Shown piece by piece: positions 12,114 to 23,350 of a DNA stretch of 64,000 nt. Location: positions 55,618,422 to 55,682,421 of the forward strand of contig CM019069.1 of assembly GCA_009667805.1 (NCBI GenBank), in the 5' to 3' direction. How positions within the stretch are numbered: position 1 is the first letter of the stretch; each line of letters starts with the position of its first letter. The notes beneath the pieces are model-generated. The model ran no database searches and was not told the origin of the DNA. It saw nothing but the letters and a program-made list of their open reading frames with translations. A program made the translations under genes and the position numbers. This DNA is from Leptobrachium leishanense. Lineage: Eukaryota > Chordata > Amphibia > Anura > Megophryidae.

Positions 12114-12295
12114 ACAGGGTTATTCAGAGAGCGTGAAAAGCAGGAGAATGACTGGAGAATGAAAAATTCTAGGTCAAAATAGCCAAACCAGAAAAATTCT
12201 CCCTTTCATCTCACTTTCCAAATCGGCTATTTTGACCTAGAATTTTTCATTCTCCAGTCATTCTCCTGCTTTTCACGCTCTCTGAATAACCCTGT
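12114..12295. mobile_element. Perfect palindromic element, TTCAGAGA family
   Basis: Two 70-bp arms starting CAGGGTTATTCAGAGAGCG and ending CGCTCTCTGAATAACCCTG are exact reverse complements around a ~40-nt centre. The same family is at 5,828-5,985 and 63,151-63,333, both with diverged arms. Confidence 0.9.
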
Positions 12296-12643
12296 ATGTG
12301 TGTAACTGTTTTTTGTGCTTGTGTCAATGAGAGAATGTATAGTCGATTAGGTGTACTCGTATAAGGGTATGTCTTGTTTGCTATGTGGCACAAGTGGTGA
12401 CATTGAAAGTGTGGTTAGTTGGTTTGAGGTATGTGTGGGTGAAAGTGGCAAATGACTTGACATGAAAAAAATTCACCTGGTTCCTAATTCCTGGCTCTTG
12501 GTACTGTGCTCTAGACAGATTTTTAATGCTGAGAATTGGTAACCTAGGACTACAGAATCTTGTCTATCATTGTTTGGAATTAAGCCGGACACTTTTATTT
12601 CAGAGAGCGACATAACCATAGTGTCAGAAAACATTACCTAAGG

Positions 12644-12783
12644 CAGGGGTGGGCAGTCACTTGCGGCCCTCCAGATGTTTTGAAACTACATTTCCCGTGA
12701 TGCTCGGCTGCTCATTAGGTTTGTAGAGCCTCAAGGGAAATGTAGTTTCAAAACATCTGGAGGGCCGTAAGTGCCCACCCCTG
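12644..12783. mobile_element. hAT-type MITE with 8-bp duplication
   Basis: 140 bp, ends CAGGGGTGGGCA and TGCCCACCCCTG, long inverted arms with CTCCAGATGTTTTGAAACTA. The flanking duplication ACCTAAGG is exact (12,636-12,643; 12,784-12,791). Relatives: 38,504, 42,749, half-copy 16,135-16,215, distant 33,333. Confidence 0.92.
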
Positions 12784-12785
12784 AC

Positions 12786-13290
12786 CTAAGGGGTTATTCA
12801 GAGAGATCCGAAATGTAACCGGACTCTGAAAATCTGTGTACGGTGCCATTTTGGGGTCATTCGGCTATTCAGAGAGCAGGCAGTTTGCCAAATTTTGGCG
12901 AATTGCCTGCAAGTACGGTGCCTGTTCGAAGGCAGTGAAATCCCCATAGAGAAGAAATGGTTAATCTATTCAGAGAACACCGAACAGCAGTGTAAAGTTG
13001 CCGTCCGAAATGCCCTGCTGTTCGGTGGTTTCCTTCGGCAGGTTTATTCAGGCGAACCCCATAGGCTTCAATGTTAAAAATTATTCCCATTTTTATACAA
13101 TATCTAATAAACCATATATTCTTTTAATCTACAGTAAAGTCTCTATTTTTTTTTATTTTGGATCTTTCAGGCATTTTTCTGGATTTTTTTTTTCTTTTCT
13201 GTAAAAGACCTTTTTTATTATCATTCATTCGATCTTATATGTAAATTTCAGGCATTTTCGGTCAGTAGCTTTTTGCAAACAGCGTTTCAA
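12786..13290. repeat. CACCGAA/TTCAGG interspersed repeat
   Basis: It begins near GGGGTTATTCAGAGAG and contains CTTCGGCAGGTTTATTCAGG, CGAACCCCATAGG and TTCAATGTTAAAAAT. The same series occurs at 30,428-30,920, and looser copies at 15,740-16,135, 25,590-26,252 and 59,175-59,425. Non-coding. Confidence 0.65.
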
Positions 13291-14374
13291 TTTTGACACT
13301 TGACACTTGACATAGACAGTGCTGACAGGGAACTCCACACTTCCACCATAACTCCCCCAAACCAAGCCAACTCAAACTCAGCCAACTCCCATACACCTGA
13401 TCCACCTTAAATCAAGGAACCCTACCCCAGCACTGCCTACAAGCCCCCACTGTGACAAAGGGGAAAAAAAAACCTAGAACCCAAAACAAAAAAACCCCCC
13501 TATAACCAAAATGGAGGGAGGGTGGGGATTTCCTTACAAGTTTACCTCAGGAGAAAAAAGGCGCGCAGAGCCACAGAGCACGCGCCTTTATATATCCTCC
13601 TGTAACTCCGCCCCTACGATTCCCGCTCTAACTCCTCACGGGCTAATCCCCTGATCTACAAGAAATCCTCCTTGCATCCTGGCATCAGGGGCAACTTAAG
13701 GGCTCTACGCCTGAGTTGCTTCAGATCTTCATTAACCCATTGAATTGTCTCATTGGCCAGGTTTCGAATATTAATCTGAAGGTGTCCGCACATCCGGACC
13801 ACGGGAGTATCCTAAACCCGTTACATTCACTTTATCTTAGAACTGTGATCCTTGTACCCGCCTTGGGTTTAATATCCTTAAGAAAGCACGGTCCTCTTGG
13901 GTTTTCATAAACAAGTTCTTTACTTTATTGAATTAAGTGCTGTTCAGCAGGCAGCAGTTTCAGCATTCAAAATAAAACAAACACATCCCTATAAAACAAA
14001 CTCCTAGCTCCTTTTTGAGCTCTGACTCACTTAAAGATCCCTTACTATCAGGGGCTTTCTTTTAAACTAAACAAACCTAGGTTTCACCAACCTTAGAACT
14101 GTTGTTTTTGCTTGGACCCAAAAACCCTTTGCTCCTCTCCACACAGGCACCTCTCTCAGAGTGAAAAGCAGGCAGTGATTTCTTTTTTACTACTGCTAAA
14201 TGACTTCCAGCTGACCATTGTGTGGAGAGAAAATTAACCTCTTGGGCTTACTTATGTAGCACACAAATGCTCCCCCTGGAGCTAAACAGCATATCCCTCC
14301 CTAAAAAGACTCGAGGGAATATACACACCGTCACAGACCACACCGTGTACTTTATCACATAACGCTTCGCTTAA

Positions 14375-15644
14375 CCCCTTAAGGACGGGAGTAATTTTAC
14401 AACTTCGGCGCTGTTTCGGAAGTAGAAGTTTGCTGAGCTCATTTTGACCATTTTTAAGTCACGTATTCTTATACCACCCAGACAAATTATATATCGTTCT
14501 TTCCGGCAGACTCGGCAGATTAATAATATATCATTATTATATGTATATGTCATGCCCTGCCAAAATGCTATAACAAAAAATGTAAAAAAATTTGAATTTT
14601 CAATAAAATTTCAATCTTCCACAGTGTGTAAAGTGTTTTTTTTTTTTAATTTTATTATCCGAGGCTCTGCGGTCATATTCTATTGGGTAGATTTGTTAAA
14701 AAAATTAGAACGGTGAACCCATTTTTTTTTTGGGGAGAAATTGCGTGATTTTAGCTAAACCCCCCAAAAAAAAAAATCATTAGTGAAGCATCATTGTTCA
14801 CATTATAATTGAAATGTGAACAATAGTGCTGCATTAAAAAAAACAAAATTTTTTTTTATTATTATATTTATTATTTTTTTATTATTTAATTTATTATTTT
14901 TTTATTATTTTTATTTTTACTTTTTTTACACTTTTATTTCACTTTTACCATGGTCATGTTTGATATCATTGGAAAGGCCATGCTCTGGCCTTTCCAGCAA
15001 TATCAGCCATTACCCCCTAGCTGCCACCGATCAGGAGATAAAGGGGTTCAAAGAACCCCCCTATCTCCTGCAAGGGATTTCCATGGGAAATCCCTTTGCA
15101 GCTAGGGGTTCCCCGGTTAACTGACATCATTGCGCATGGCGCGATGAGTCAGTTGACCGGGGGGTGACCCAGAGGTGGGGGCTGCCATCCAAGATGGCGG
15201 CCCCCACCGGAAATAGGCCGCGATCGGGCACAAATTAGTGCCCGGTCGCGACCTGGCAGCTAAGGGGTTAACCCCCCATACATCGCTGGAAAGGTCAGGC
15301 TGTGACCCTTCCAGCGATGCTGGCCACAGCCGCCGGGGACCAAGCGATCGGGAGATAGAGGGATCCGAAGGATCCCTCCCCTCCCCTCCAGGCGCTTCCC
15401 CTGCTCCGGCGGGGGGGGACGCCTGAAACTGACGTCATCGCGCCACCGGCGCGATGACGTCACAACGCCGGAGGAGGGATCACACTGATCTGACTCCGGG
15501 GGAGTCAGAACAGCATGGGAAGCGACCGGAGAAGGTGAGTATCTCCCGGGGGGGCTCTAAACGCCGAGGACGTACATTTACGTCCTGCGGCGGCAAAGCC
15601 CGCCTAATGCAGGACGTAAATGTACGTCCTGCGGCGTTAAGGGG
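14375..15644. mobile_element. TTAA-flanked element, CCCCTTAAGGACG ends (Kolobok-like?)
   Basis: 1,270 bp, flanked by exact TTAA (14,371-14,374; 15,645-15,648). The terminal repeats are CCCCTTAAGGACG and, inverted, CCCCTTAACGCCG. The left half is very AT-rich; the right half (15,130-15,640) is GC-rich with an inverted GGACGTA.ATTTACGTCC pair near the end. There is no transposase. A TTAA duplication is shared by Kolobok and piggyBac elements, so the superfamily is uncertain. A lone end is near 49,823. Confidence 0.75.
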
Positions 15645-15739
15645 TTAAGTGCTGTAGAAACTGTTGGTCCTGTATTTAACAATAATAATCAAAAATCAGC
15701 AATTTGCTTGCCTACTATTGTTATGGAAGGTATGGGGAG

Positions 15740-16135
15740 CTGTCACGGTGCAGCATCGTCCCTTTTTAAAGAAGGAATCCGAAATTGTCCCATAGAGGAG
15801 TAATGGTCGTCTCTTCACAGAACGCCGAACTGCATCAAAATGTCGGTGAAATACCCTGATTTTCATTATTTTAGTTCGACAGGTTTATTTAGACACATTT
15901 TTAATACATTTGTAATGGTTTAAATGCCGAATAGGAGAGTTCTGTTTTTTGTTTGTTTTTTTTTAGTTTAGCGAAAACCGCTGAACTGCGCAAAAAACAA
16001 TGTCCAATGACTGCTTCGGTGACTTAGATTTCTGCAGTATGGTGACCATTTGCTAAATGGTGCATTCACCGTATCTTTGGCGAAATGGAATCGCCGAAGC
16101 ACGGCTAAGTGAAAAGCACTGAAATTTTAGTGAAC
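15740..16135. repeat. CACCGAA-type repeat, diverged
   Basis: It contains ATTGTCCCATAGAG.AGTAATGG, TTCGACAGGTTTATTTAG and the word GGTGCATTCACCGTA. It ends against a half copy of the hAT MITE (GGTTGCTGACCCCTG, about 16,135-16,215). Confidence 0.5.
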
Positions 16136-16744
16136 CGCCCATAAAGATTGGCTGAACCTCATGGACTATGTAATTCCAAAACCTCTGGAGGACCAAGGTT
16201 GCTGACCCCTGTATTAAGCTATTATTGACAAATATTGAGCGGTTTCCATTGATCAAGTACTGCTTCAAGCTAAGTGTTTAACAGAGATCACAATTGAGCA
16301 GGACAGATTATTTTGCTGATGTCAAAATCCATTTTAAAGCTGAAGTATTAAATGGTTATTCCTATGTTACACAACACTTTATTTTATTTATCCGTAATCG
16401 GCCTCACACTGGGTGATCTTTCAACATCCTTCCACATCACTCGCTTCCTTTTTTTTTTTTCTGTTCTTCTCCTGAAATTCCGCTTTCCTCAAACCGCAAT
16501 AACATCCTGCATCCTATTCTTCTTCTCTCCCATACAGCACATGCTCTTCTATAAGGTACATTGTCCTTTGAAATGTTGAAACAGAAACCACGTGTAGTAC
16601 AACATTTAAGAGAACTAGAAGACACCTGTGACTTTGTTATAGTCACTACTTGTTTAGAATATCAAAATCTGTTTTTTATTGTGTTCTTCTGATAATTCTA
16701 AACCTGGTAGCATGACCGTAATTAATGGAATCCCAGGGAAAACA

Positions 16745-16751
<7 letters not shown>

Positions 16752-16777
<26 letters not shown>

Positions 16778-16778
16778 T
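16752..16778. repeat. (TA)n microsatellite
   Basis: A run of TA dinucleotides follows GTGTGTG. Confidence 0.95.
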
Positions 16779-16858
16779 GAAGAGCATATATTTTGAGTGA
16801 AAAGTCTAATGTAGGGGTCTCACTCTGGCACCTACAGGTGTTTATTGCAGGTGCTGCA

Positions 16859-17257
16859 TAAAATCCCGACAACCAGGTTCCCAAATGCCAACATCCCGAT
16901 GGCCAACTTCCCGACAGAACAAGTTCCCGCACAGACAACTCCCCGACGGCAAACTTCCCAACGGACCAAGTGCCCGATGGCCAACTTCCCGACCAACATC
17001 CAATATCCAACATCCCAGACGGTTAAGGTTTGGGAGTTAGAATTAGGGAGTTAGGATTAGGGCTAGGTATTTAGGGTTAACACTTGGGATTCTGGAAGTT
17101 GGCCGTCAGGCACTTGTTCCGTCGGAACATTGGATGTCGGGACATTAGCCGTTGGAGAGTTGTCTGTGCCGGGAACTTGGTATGTTGGGCACTTGTTCTG
17201 TCGGGAAGTTGGCCATCGGGATGTTGGCATTCTGGAACCTGGTTGTTGGGGTTTCGA
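16859..17257. repeat. Fold-back element of CCCGATGGCCAACTT units with TTAGGG-like centre
   Basis: The left arm (16,859-17,020) is built of short units such as CCGATGGCCAACTTCCCGAC. The right arm (17,090-17,257) is their reverse complement. The ends pair as CAACAACCAGGTTCC-like/GGAACCTGGTTGTTG. The ~65-bp centre is a degenerate GTTAGG/ATTAGG/TTTAGGG run. Confidence 0.75.
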
Positions 17258-17321
17258 GATCAATATAAATCTTATCTTACAGCTTCGTGGCTCAGGATGA
17301 AAATAGGGACTGGCCCTTAGT

Positions 17322-17344
17322 AGGTGTGTGTGTGTGTGTGTGTC
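17322..17344. repeat. (GT)n microsatellite
   Basis: A run of GT dinucleotides in intron 2. Confidence 0.95.
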
Positions 17345-18059
17345 CTACTTGGGCAGCTGTAAGAAATCTGTCCTTTTTAAATTTAGTATTTTGCTTTATT
17401 CTAAACTTATGTTAATGCTTTGTTTTGTCTAGTGGTGTTTTTTTTCCCAACAAAGTATATAAGTAATCGGTTACAGAACTTAAATTACCTTCACATGTGC
17501 TCTGTTTATGCTTCTATTTTACTACAAATAAAATAAGATGATGCAATGCGCCATTCCTTGACATGAAGACCTTAAGTCTGTAGGACCTGAACAAACCATA
17601 AAATGCAGAAATAAAAGTGGTCAGACTGTGTAACTGGTACATTTACATGTCACAACCTTTGCACTTGTATACATGTATCTCATGCACTGATTGCTCTGCT
17701 CTTCTATTCATTTTTCTGACAATAGAAAGGAAGTAGATGTTCCCATGAATGTAAAACATTGTCTTTAGGTTGGGAATGCTATAAACCCAGTCACCAGAGT
17801 AGAGCTCTTAAATCTCTTCATAATAATAAAAATGGGGTTTCTGCAGGACTGAGCAAGTGTTGTGCTCTTTGGCTTGATCATGACTGGAACAACAGAACTG
17901 GCAATAGATGGTGAAAAGTATACATTCGATATGGTGGGCTATGTGTTCAAGTTCCCTTAACATTTCATTGCAAAGTTTACAGAGTTTTTCACCTAAACCA
18001 TTCGTAACATGGTTTCTCTGCAACACTTCCTTAAGTCATTCCTATTTCGGGAAGCCTAC

Positions 18060-18455
18060 CATCTGACTCACTGGTGCAACCAGTCCCTCACCTTGCAGTC
18101 CCTCACTCTTACCTTGCAGTCCCTCACTCTCACCATGCAGTCCCTCACTCTCACCTTGCAGTCCCTCACTCTCACCTTGCAGTCCCTCACTTTCACCTTG
18201 CAGGCCCTCACTCTCACCTTGCAGGCCCTCAATCTCACCTTGCAGGCCCTCACTCCCACCTTGCAGGCCTCTCCTCCTGTTTCCACCCCCAACCATTCTA
18301 GATGGTAATTTCCCACGGGAACAGGGCCCTTGTTTCCTCCTGTACTGGATTGTCAAAATGTTGTTCAATGTATTGTAACACTGTCTATGTTGTGTCCATT
18401 GTACAGCACTGTGGAATATGCTGGCGCTATATAAATAAAGAATAGTAATAACTTT
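18060..18455 (+). mobile_element. LINE-type 3' tail with internal minisatellite
   Basis: It is homologous to 4,615-4,842 over CCTCTCCTCCTGTTTCCACC, CCCACGGGAA and CTGGCGCTATATAAATAA. Where the other copy has one CACTCTCACCTTGCAGTCC, this copy has an 8-9 unit array (see 18,085-18,268). Confidence 0.75.
18085..18268 (+). repeat. 21-bp minisatellite, about 8-9 units
   Basis: The unit is CCCTCACTCTCACCTTGCAG plus T or G. 21 is divisible by 3, so long open frames appear on both strands (up to 147 codons on the minus strand); these are by-products. Confidence 0.92.
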
Positions 18456-18580
18456 TCCCCAAATGTTAGAGAAATTATCAGACATTTATCTGACAATAGA
18501 ACATGTGACACATTAAATAACCTACACAGACTCACTGGCTGATGGAATTGATGTAGTTGTACAGCAAACATGTATATACC

Positions 18581-18788
18581 GGCTGGGTGGAGTAGAGGTA
18601 ACATCACCGCTCTGCATGGAGAGAGCCTGTGGAGTCATGGGTTCGATCCTGACGAGCACCTCTCTAGTAAGTGTCCTTGGGCAAGACACCTAACGGTACA
18701 TACTCGCCAACCAGGACATACTTGAAAATGAGAGAAATCTCAATGTATCCTTCCTGGTAAAATAGTTTCTCAATAAAATAAAAATAAA
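18581..18788 (+). mobile_element. tRNA-derived SINE with LINE tail, full length
   Basis: The head GGCTGGGTGGAGTAGAGGTA and GGGTTCGATCC resemble pol III box A and box B. The centre has TGTCCTTGGGCAAGACACC, a motif I associate with V-SINEs. The 3' part is the TCCTTCCTGGTAAAAT tail shared with LINE copies in this window. It is not a functional tRNA gene: no acceptor stem pairing is seen. A second full copy is at 22,687-22,889 (minus). Confidence 0.82.
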
Positions 18789-19672
18789 TGTTTTTGGCAA
18801 CAGAAGAAGACATGGCAGAAGGTGAGGAGGCTTTTTCGGAAGGCTATATGCATCTTGAATATCCTACTTTCACATATCTTGCAACAATGTAGCAACATCA
18901 TTAACAAACCATTTATTCATTTAAATGTTATCCGACTCTTATCGCATATATTATCTACTGAAGACATGTTCTGAGAGAAGCTAAAATAATGAAGCTTCCA
19001 GGAAGAGGAAACAAAAAAGTTTCTTCCATAAAAGGACCCAGTGATTTAACAACAAATATTTTTGTGCAGTAAAGTGTTGTTTAACAGTTGTGAAAAAGCA
19101 AATAGAGAGAACACATTGCAAAGAAAGATAAAACCCAGGATTCTATTTGTTTAAAACATGGGTGAATAGTTTACTTTTGTTTTGTTCCCCCCCCCCCCAA
19201 ACTTGGCTTTGGTATCTTGTATGTATTGCAGAAGGTACAGTATGCTGTGCAAAATCACTTAACACCAGACTCTGAGAACTGGAATGCTGGTTTCTTTCAA
19301 AAATTCCGATTTAAGACAAGAACAGCATGGAATAGCACATTGTGCTCATACTGAGCCATTCTTAACAGCACCGTATAGGAGTCATTGATATACAGTAAGA
19401 CGCTGCTCGCGACTGCTCAGGTTTTTTAATTAATGGCTTAAATTATTGTGTAACTTTTTTCTTTCTTCACACTTCAACAAGTAGAAACCTTACTCAAGCT
19501 CCGAAAAAAAATAAGGATCCTACATACAGGCTTGAGGAATTATTTTATTTTCATATGAAAACAATAGAAACAAAATCTATAAAACATCCCAAAGTATAGC
19601 AGGGGTGTATTCATGCCTAAGCAAGCTAGGGCTGGACCTAGGGCAGCATTCATTTTTCTATTGTCCTTCTTA

Positions 19673-20103
19673 GGCTCATGTCAGACGAGCGCAGTGTGAA
19701 CGTCCGTTTTTGCGCACATAACGTCCGTTGCAGCTTAGAATAATCATCAATGGAGCCCCCCCACACAAAGTGCGGGTGCACAACGCACGCGGTAAACGGA
19801 CGCAAGTTAGGCAAGAATGTAAAACCGCTAGAACGGACGTACGGAGTGCGCTGTGTCCGCAACGTCCGCATAGCTTTGTGTGTGAGTGATGAACGAGGTC
19901 AGACAGACTGCATTTATGCGTCCAGCATTTTTGACAGACAAAATGTTTTTCATATTTAATTTATTTTCCCTCCTACATCCGTCAAAAATAACGTCAGTTA
20001 AAAAAAACGGACTGTGTGGCCCCTACTGCGTCTTCCGTCAGAAAGTGCGTCCGTACTGCACGGGCGCACAGTCCGTACAAAATGCGCTTGTCTGACACCA
20101 GCC
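19673..20103. mobile_element. Harbinger-like MITE family 1, subfamily b
   Basis: 431 bp between TTA duplications. The ends are GGCTCATGTCAGACGAGCGC and GTCTGACACCAGCC. The interior is rich in ACGGACGT, CGTCCGTT words and differs from subfamily a. Its relatives are 33,937-34,361 and 58,754-59,171. Confidence 0.85.
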
Positions 20104-21039
20104 TTAGAGATCCAATATATTTGAGATGTATAACAGTTGGCTACAAATCTAAACTCTAATCGATATTTAGAAATCATTTTGTGTCCCGAAGCGATTTGGT
20201 CTTGGATCAATAAACATGTAATTTAGAAAAAAAACTAGACGCCAATAGATCATGAATATTTTCATTTCATGTTTATATTCATGTCCTTATTTGATATTGG
20301 ATGTGGGGTGAGGGGCTGCAGGATTTGGATACTATATGCTAAGCCTCAACCGACCCCTGAAGAAGAAAAAATGAACGAATGCAAAATAGTTGCTTTATGT
20401 GTACGATACATTTTTTTTGTCACAAAATGCTTCATTGTAAATAATACAATATCTAGTATTTTTGTTTTATCATTCACCACAAATTTAAATGTTGCTATGT
20501 GTATGTGTGTATATAATTTTTTTCCCCCCAAAATGTAAATGTTAATCAAAAATTGATAAACATTCACAGCAAAGTCCTTTTAAATAATTAGAAACCCGCC
20601 TCAAGCAGAAATCATCAAGTCCTCGAAAAAAAAAAAAAAGAAAAAGGAATTTAGTCGTAAAAGTTCGACTTGTAAAATAAGTGGTTACATGAAACAGAAC
20701 CTCTTAATTATAGTGACTGACACACATCCTGCTGTGCCATCAAAAGGCTGTAAAGAGAAAAAAAGTGATAAACTACTACATCCCTGGTTTTAAAACGTCT
20801 GCTGCCGGAAACCTAATGAATATCCTCTATTCAAAGGTTCATACAGTAACCCAGCCCTGCTCACGCTCTGCTGCTTATCCTCTGCATTTGTGATTAAATT
20901 TGAAAGTAAATGCAGCGTTTTTTTCGTATTAGGCTTCTATAATGCGTTATTAAAGACTTATCGGCTCACTCCGTTGTCACCCATTGTACCTTTTCTTGCT
21001 CCATCTTCCCACGCAGTCCCCATGCATCCCACCACTTCT

Positions 21040-21213
21040 CATACTTGACTGTTTAGCCTCCCCTAAGCGTGTCACCCCTCTCCTTAGATTGTAAGCTCTT
21101 GAGCCGGGTCCTCCCGCTGTTCTGTGAGTCTTACCTGTATATTTGACCCACCAATTGTACAGCGCTGCAGTGCAGACCATAACTCTTTATAAATACTTGC
21201 AACTGTAATTAAA
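21040..21213 (+). mobile_element. LINE-type 3' tail fragment
   Basis: It contains TTAGATTGTAAGCTCTTGAG, TTGTACAGCGCTGCAGTG and ends TTTATAAATACTTG. It is a diverged relative of 4,615-4,842. Confidence 0.65.
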
Positions 21214-21867
21214 ATTCTATACTATGAGCTGCCCCCCCAACCACCAAACCAGCTCATTAGTCCTAAACTTTGGAAGATCGTTGCAAACTGCACCTATTAG
21301 ATTTGTGAATAAAACTATTGAACGTGTCAGTGGGTGATGGTATAGCGCTTATCCTACAGTGCTCACAAGTGGCATGGTTCCTTTTTAATTAACAGTTGTG
21401 ATGTTTAGTAATTTGTTCTTGCACATTATGAATCTAAACAATAGAATCAAATGAGATACATGACAGCAGAGAAACGTCATGTTTCCCATCATAAAGGGTG
21501 GATCCATTCAGTCTCCTAGTGAACAGAGGAAATTGAATTCACATAAATTGCTCGCAGAATAATCCATGTAATAAAAAGAGGGTGCTCTTAGGACCTGAGT
21601 GGTCAAACTGACAGATGAACCAACTCCAAATAGTAGGTGCCAGGCATTCCAGGAGCTTTATTTATGGAGACTCGCGCAACATTTTGGTCAAAGACATGTC
21701 TCAAAAGTGAGAACGCTTGAGAAAGTTCCTCTGTACGCAAAATGTTGCGGTAGTCACCATTAATAAAGCTCTTGAAAATCTTTGGATTGTCTGCTATCTA
21801 TTTTATTTTATTTTTTGGTACATTCTGTCCCATATTGTCCTATGCAGTGCTCACGAACAGCAGGCCT

Positions 21868-21946
21868 GACATACTTGAAAACAAGAGAAATCTCAATGTA
21901 TCCTTCCTGGTAAAATCCTTTATAAATAAATAAAAATAAATAAATA
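21868..21946 (+). mobile_element. LINE/SINE 3' tail
   Basis: ACATACTTGAAAACAAGAGA, ATCCTTCCTGGTAAAAT and (TAAA)n. It is a severely 5'-truncated copy lying directly before the Tc1 remnant. Confidence 0.8.
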
Positions 21947-21960
21947 ACACACATAAAATA

Positions 21961-22499
21961 CACTGGCCAAAAAGTCACCACCTGGATTTAACTAAGCAAA
22001 TAGGCGTGAGCCTTCTATTTGATAATTACTGCAGTGATTTAATATGTTTCAGCTGTGAAAAGTGAGGTAATGTGCCTCCCTGAATTGGCATGTTTTTTCC
22101 ATGAATGGATTTTTTCTTCCCTGATGGCACAGCGGGCATATTCCAAGATGGCAATGCCAGGATCCATCAGCTCAAATTGTGCAAGAGTGGTTCAGGGAGT
22201 GTGAGACGTCATTTTCACACATGGATTGGCCACCGCACAGTCAGACCTTAACCCCATTGAGAATCTTTGAGATAATGTGCTGGAGAAGACTTTACACAGC
22301 GCTCGACTCTCCCATCATCAATACAAGATCTTGGCGACAAATTAATGCAACTCTGGACGTAAATAAATGCTGTGACATTGCATGAGCTTATCGAAAGATG
22401 CCATGGCAAATGCGTGCCATAATCCAAGCAAAAGGTGATCCAATTAAATATTGACGATTGTGATTTTTTTTCTTTTGATTTTTTTTTGGCCAGGCAGTC
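21961..22499 (+). mobile_element. Tc1/mariner remnant, uninterrupted copy
   Basis: It begins CACTGGCCAAAAAGTCACC after TA and ends TTTTGGCCAGGCAGTC before TA. The middle (22,100-22,400) encodes broken pieces of a Tc1-type transposase C-terminus ([12 protein letters not shown], then a frame change). The site corresponding to the MITE insertion in the 43.3 kb copy is empty here (AAATTAATGC at 22,340-22,349). Confidence 0.85.
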
Positions 22500-22686
22500 T
22501 ATACGTACAGTACAGAGCCGATATCCTTACATCGGTAGTTCAATAGAGTGCAAGGTATATATTCCAATAATGCAATAAAAATTTAGAGCATTTTAAAGTG
22601 TTTTACCTTTTGTAAACAATCAATATTACGTTGCCCATATTGATCAACGCTATTTGTTTTTTGATTTATTTTTTTGTTTGTTTTTT

Positions 22687-22889
22687 TGAGAAAGTATTTT
22701 ACCAGGAAGGATACATTGAGATTTCTCTCATTTTCTTGTATGTCCTGGGTGGTGGCGAGTATGTACCATTTAGGTGTCTTGCCCAAGGACACTTACTGGA
22801 GAGGTGCTCTGGCCTGGATTCAAACCTGTGTCTCCACGGTCTCCGCAGTCATAGAGTAGTGATGTTACCTCTACTCCACCCAACTATTG
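22687..22889 (-). mobile_element. tRNA-derived SINE with LINE tail, minus strand
   Basis: Read on the minus strand: a TTGGGTGGAGTAGAGGTAAC head, box-B-like GGTTTGAATCC, then TGTCCTTGGGCAAGACACC and the ATCCTTCCTGGTAAAAT tail. Same architecture as 18,581-18,788. Confidence 0.82.
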
Positions 22890-23029
22890 GTCACTAATGA
22901 AAAATAGCATCAGCTTATGTCTCCGGTAGTCACTGGATATCTCCTGTAAGGTTAATCTGTGGCGTTGGGGTTGACAAGTTTTGTGTGGGCTGAAGCCCCA
23001 GGTGTGTTTTGATCTAGCATCTCCCGCAC

Positions 23030-23350
23030 ACATTATTTTCTGGAAGCTGCACTGCTAACAATGTCCTTATGATCCGTACAAATCCCCATAAGCAGGAGAT
23101 CTGACCATTTTTATTGTCTTTTTCACGCTTACTGGACACACAGGCCATTTCTGCTTGTTTGCTAGTATTACTGACCTCAGTGGATATTGTGCGAGATAAG
23201 GGACACAATCTAGTGTTTAGAATCTTTTGTTTCCACTATATTTCTGTAAAGGATAGATGAATACATGAAAGATTTAAGTGCAAAAATTTACAATAACTAT
23301 CTTGGAATAGCAATCACTTTGCAAAATAACTATTTTACCCTTTTGTCTAA
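23030..23350 (+). repeat. Dispersed repeat, copy 1 (second at 31,800)
   Basis: It shares CTGCACTGCTAACAATGTCC, GGAGATCTGA, GATAAGGGAC, AGAATCTTT and a final TTTTGTC-rich end in the same order with 31,800-32,105. Unclassified. Confidence 0.55.

Noticed and set aside
17025..17090. Interstitial telomere sequence
   Set aside because: Only degenerate TTAGGG-like words over ~65 bp; kept as part of the fold-back finding, not as a telomere.
18042..18485. 147-codon minus-strand frame with repeating EGLQGES-like text
   Set aside because: It is the translation of the 21-bp minisatellite in a retroelement tail.
18581..18660. tRNA gene
   Set aside because: Box A- and B-like words are present, but there is no acceptor stem, it is attached to a LINE tail and it recurs elsewhere: a SINE head.
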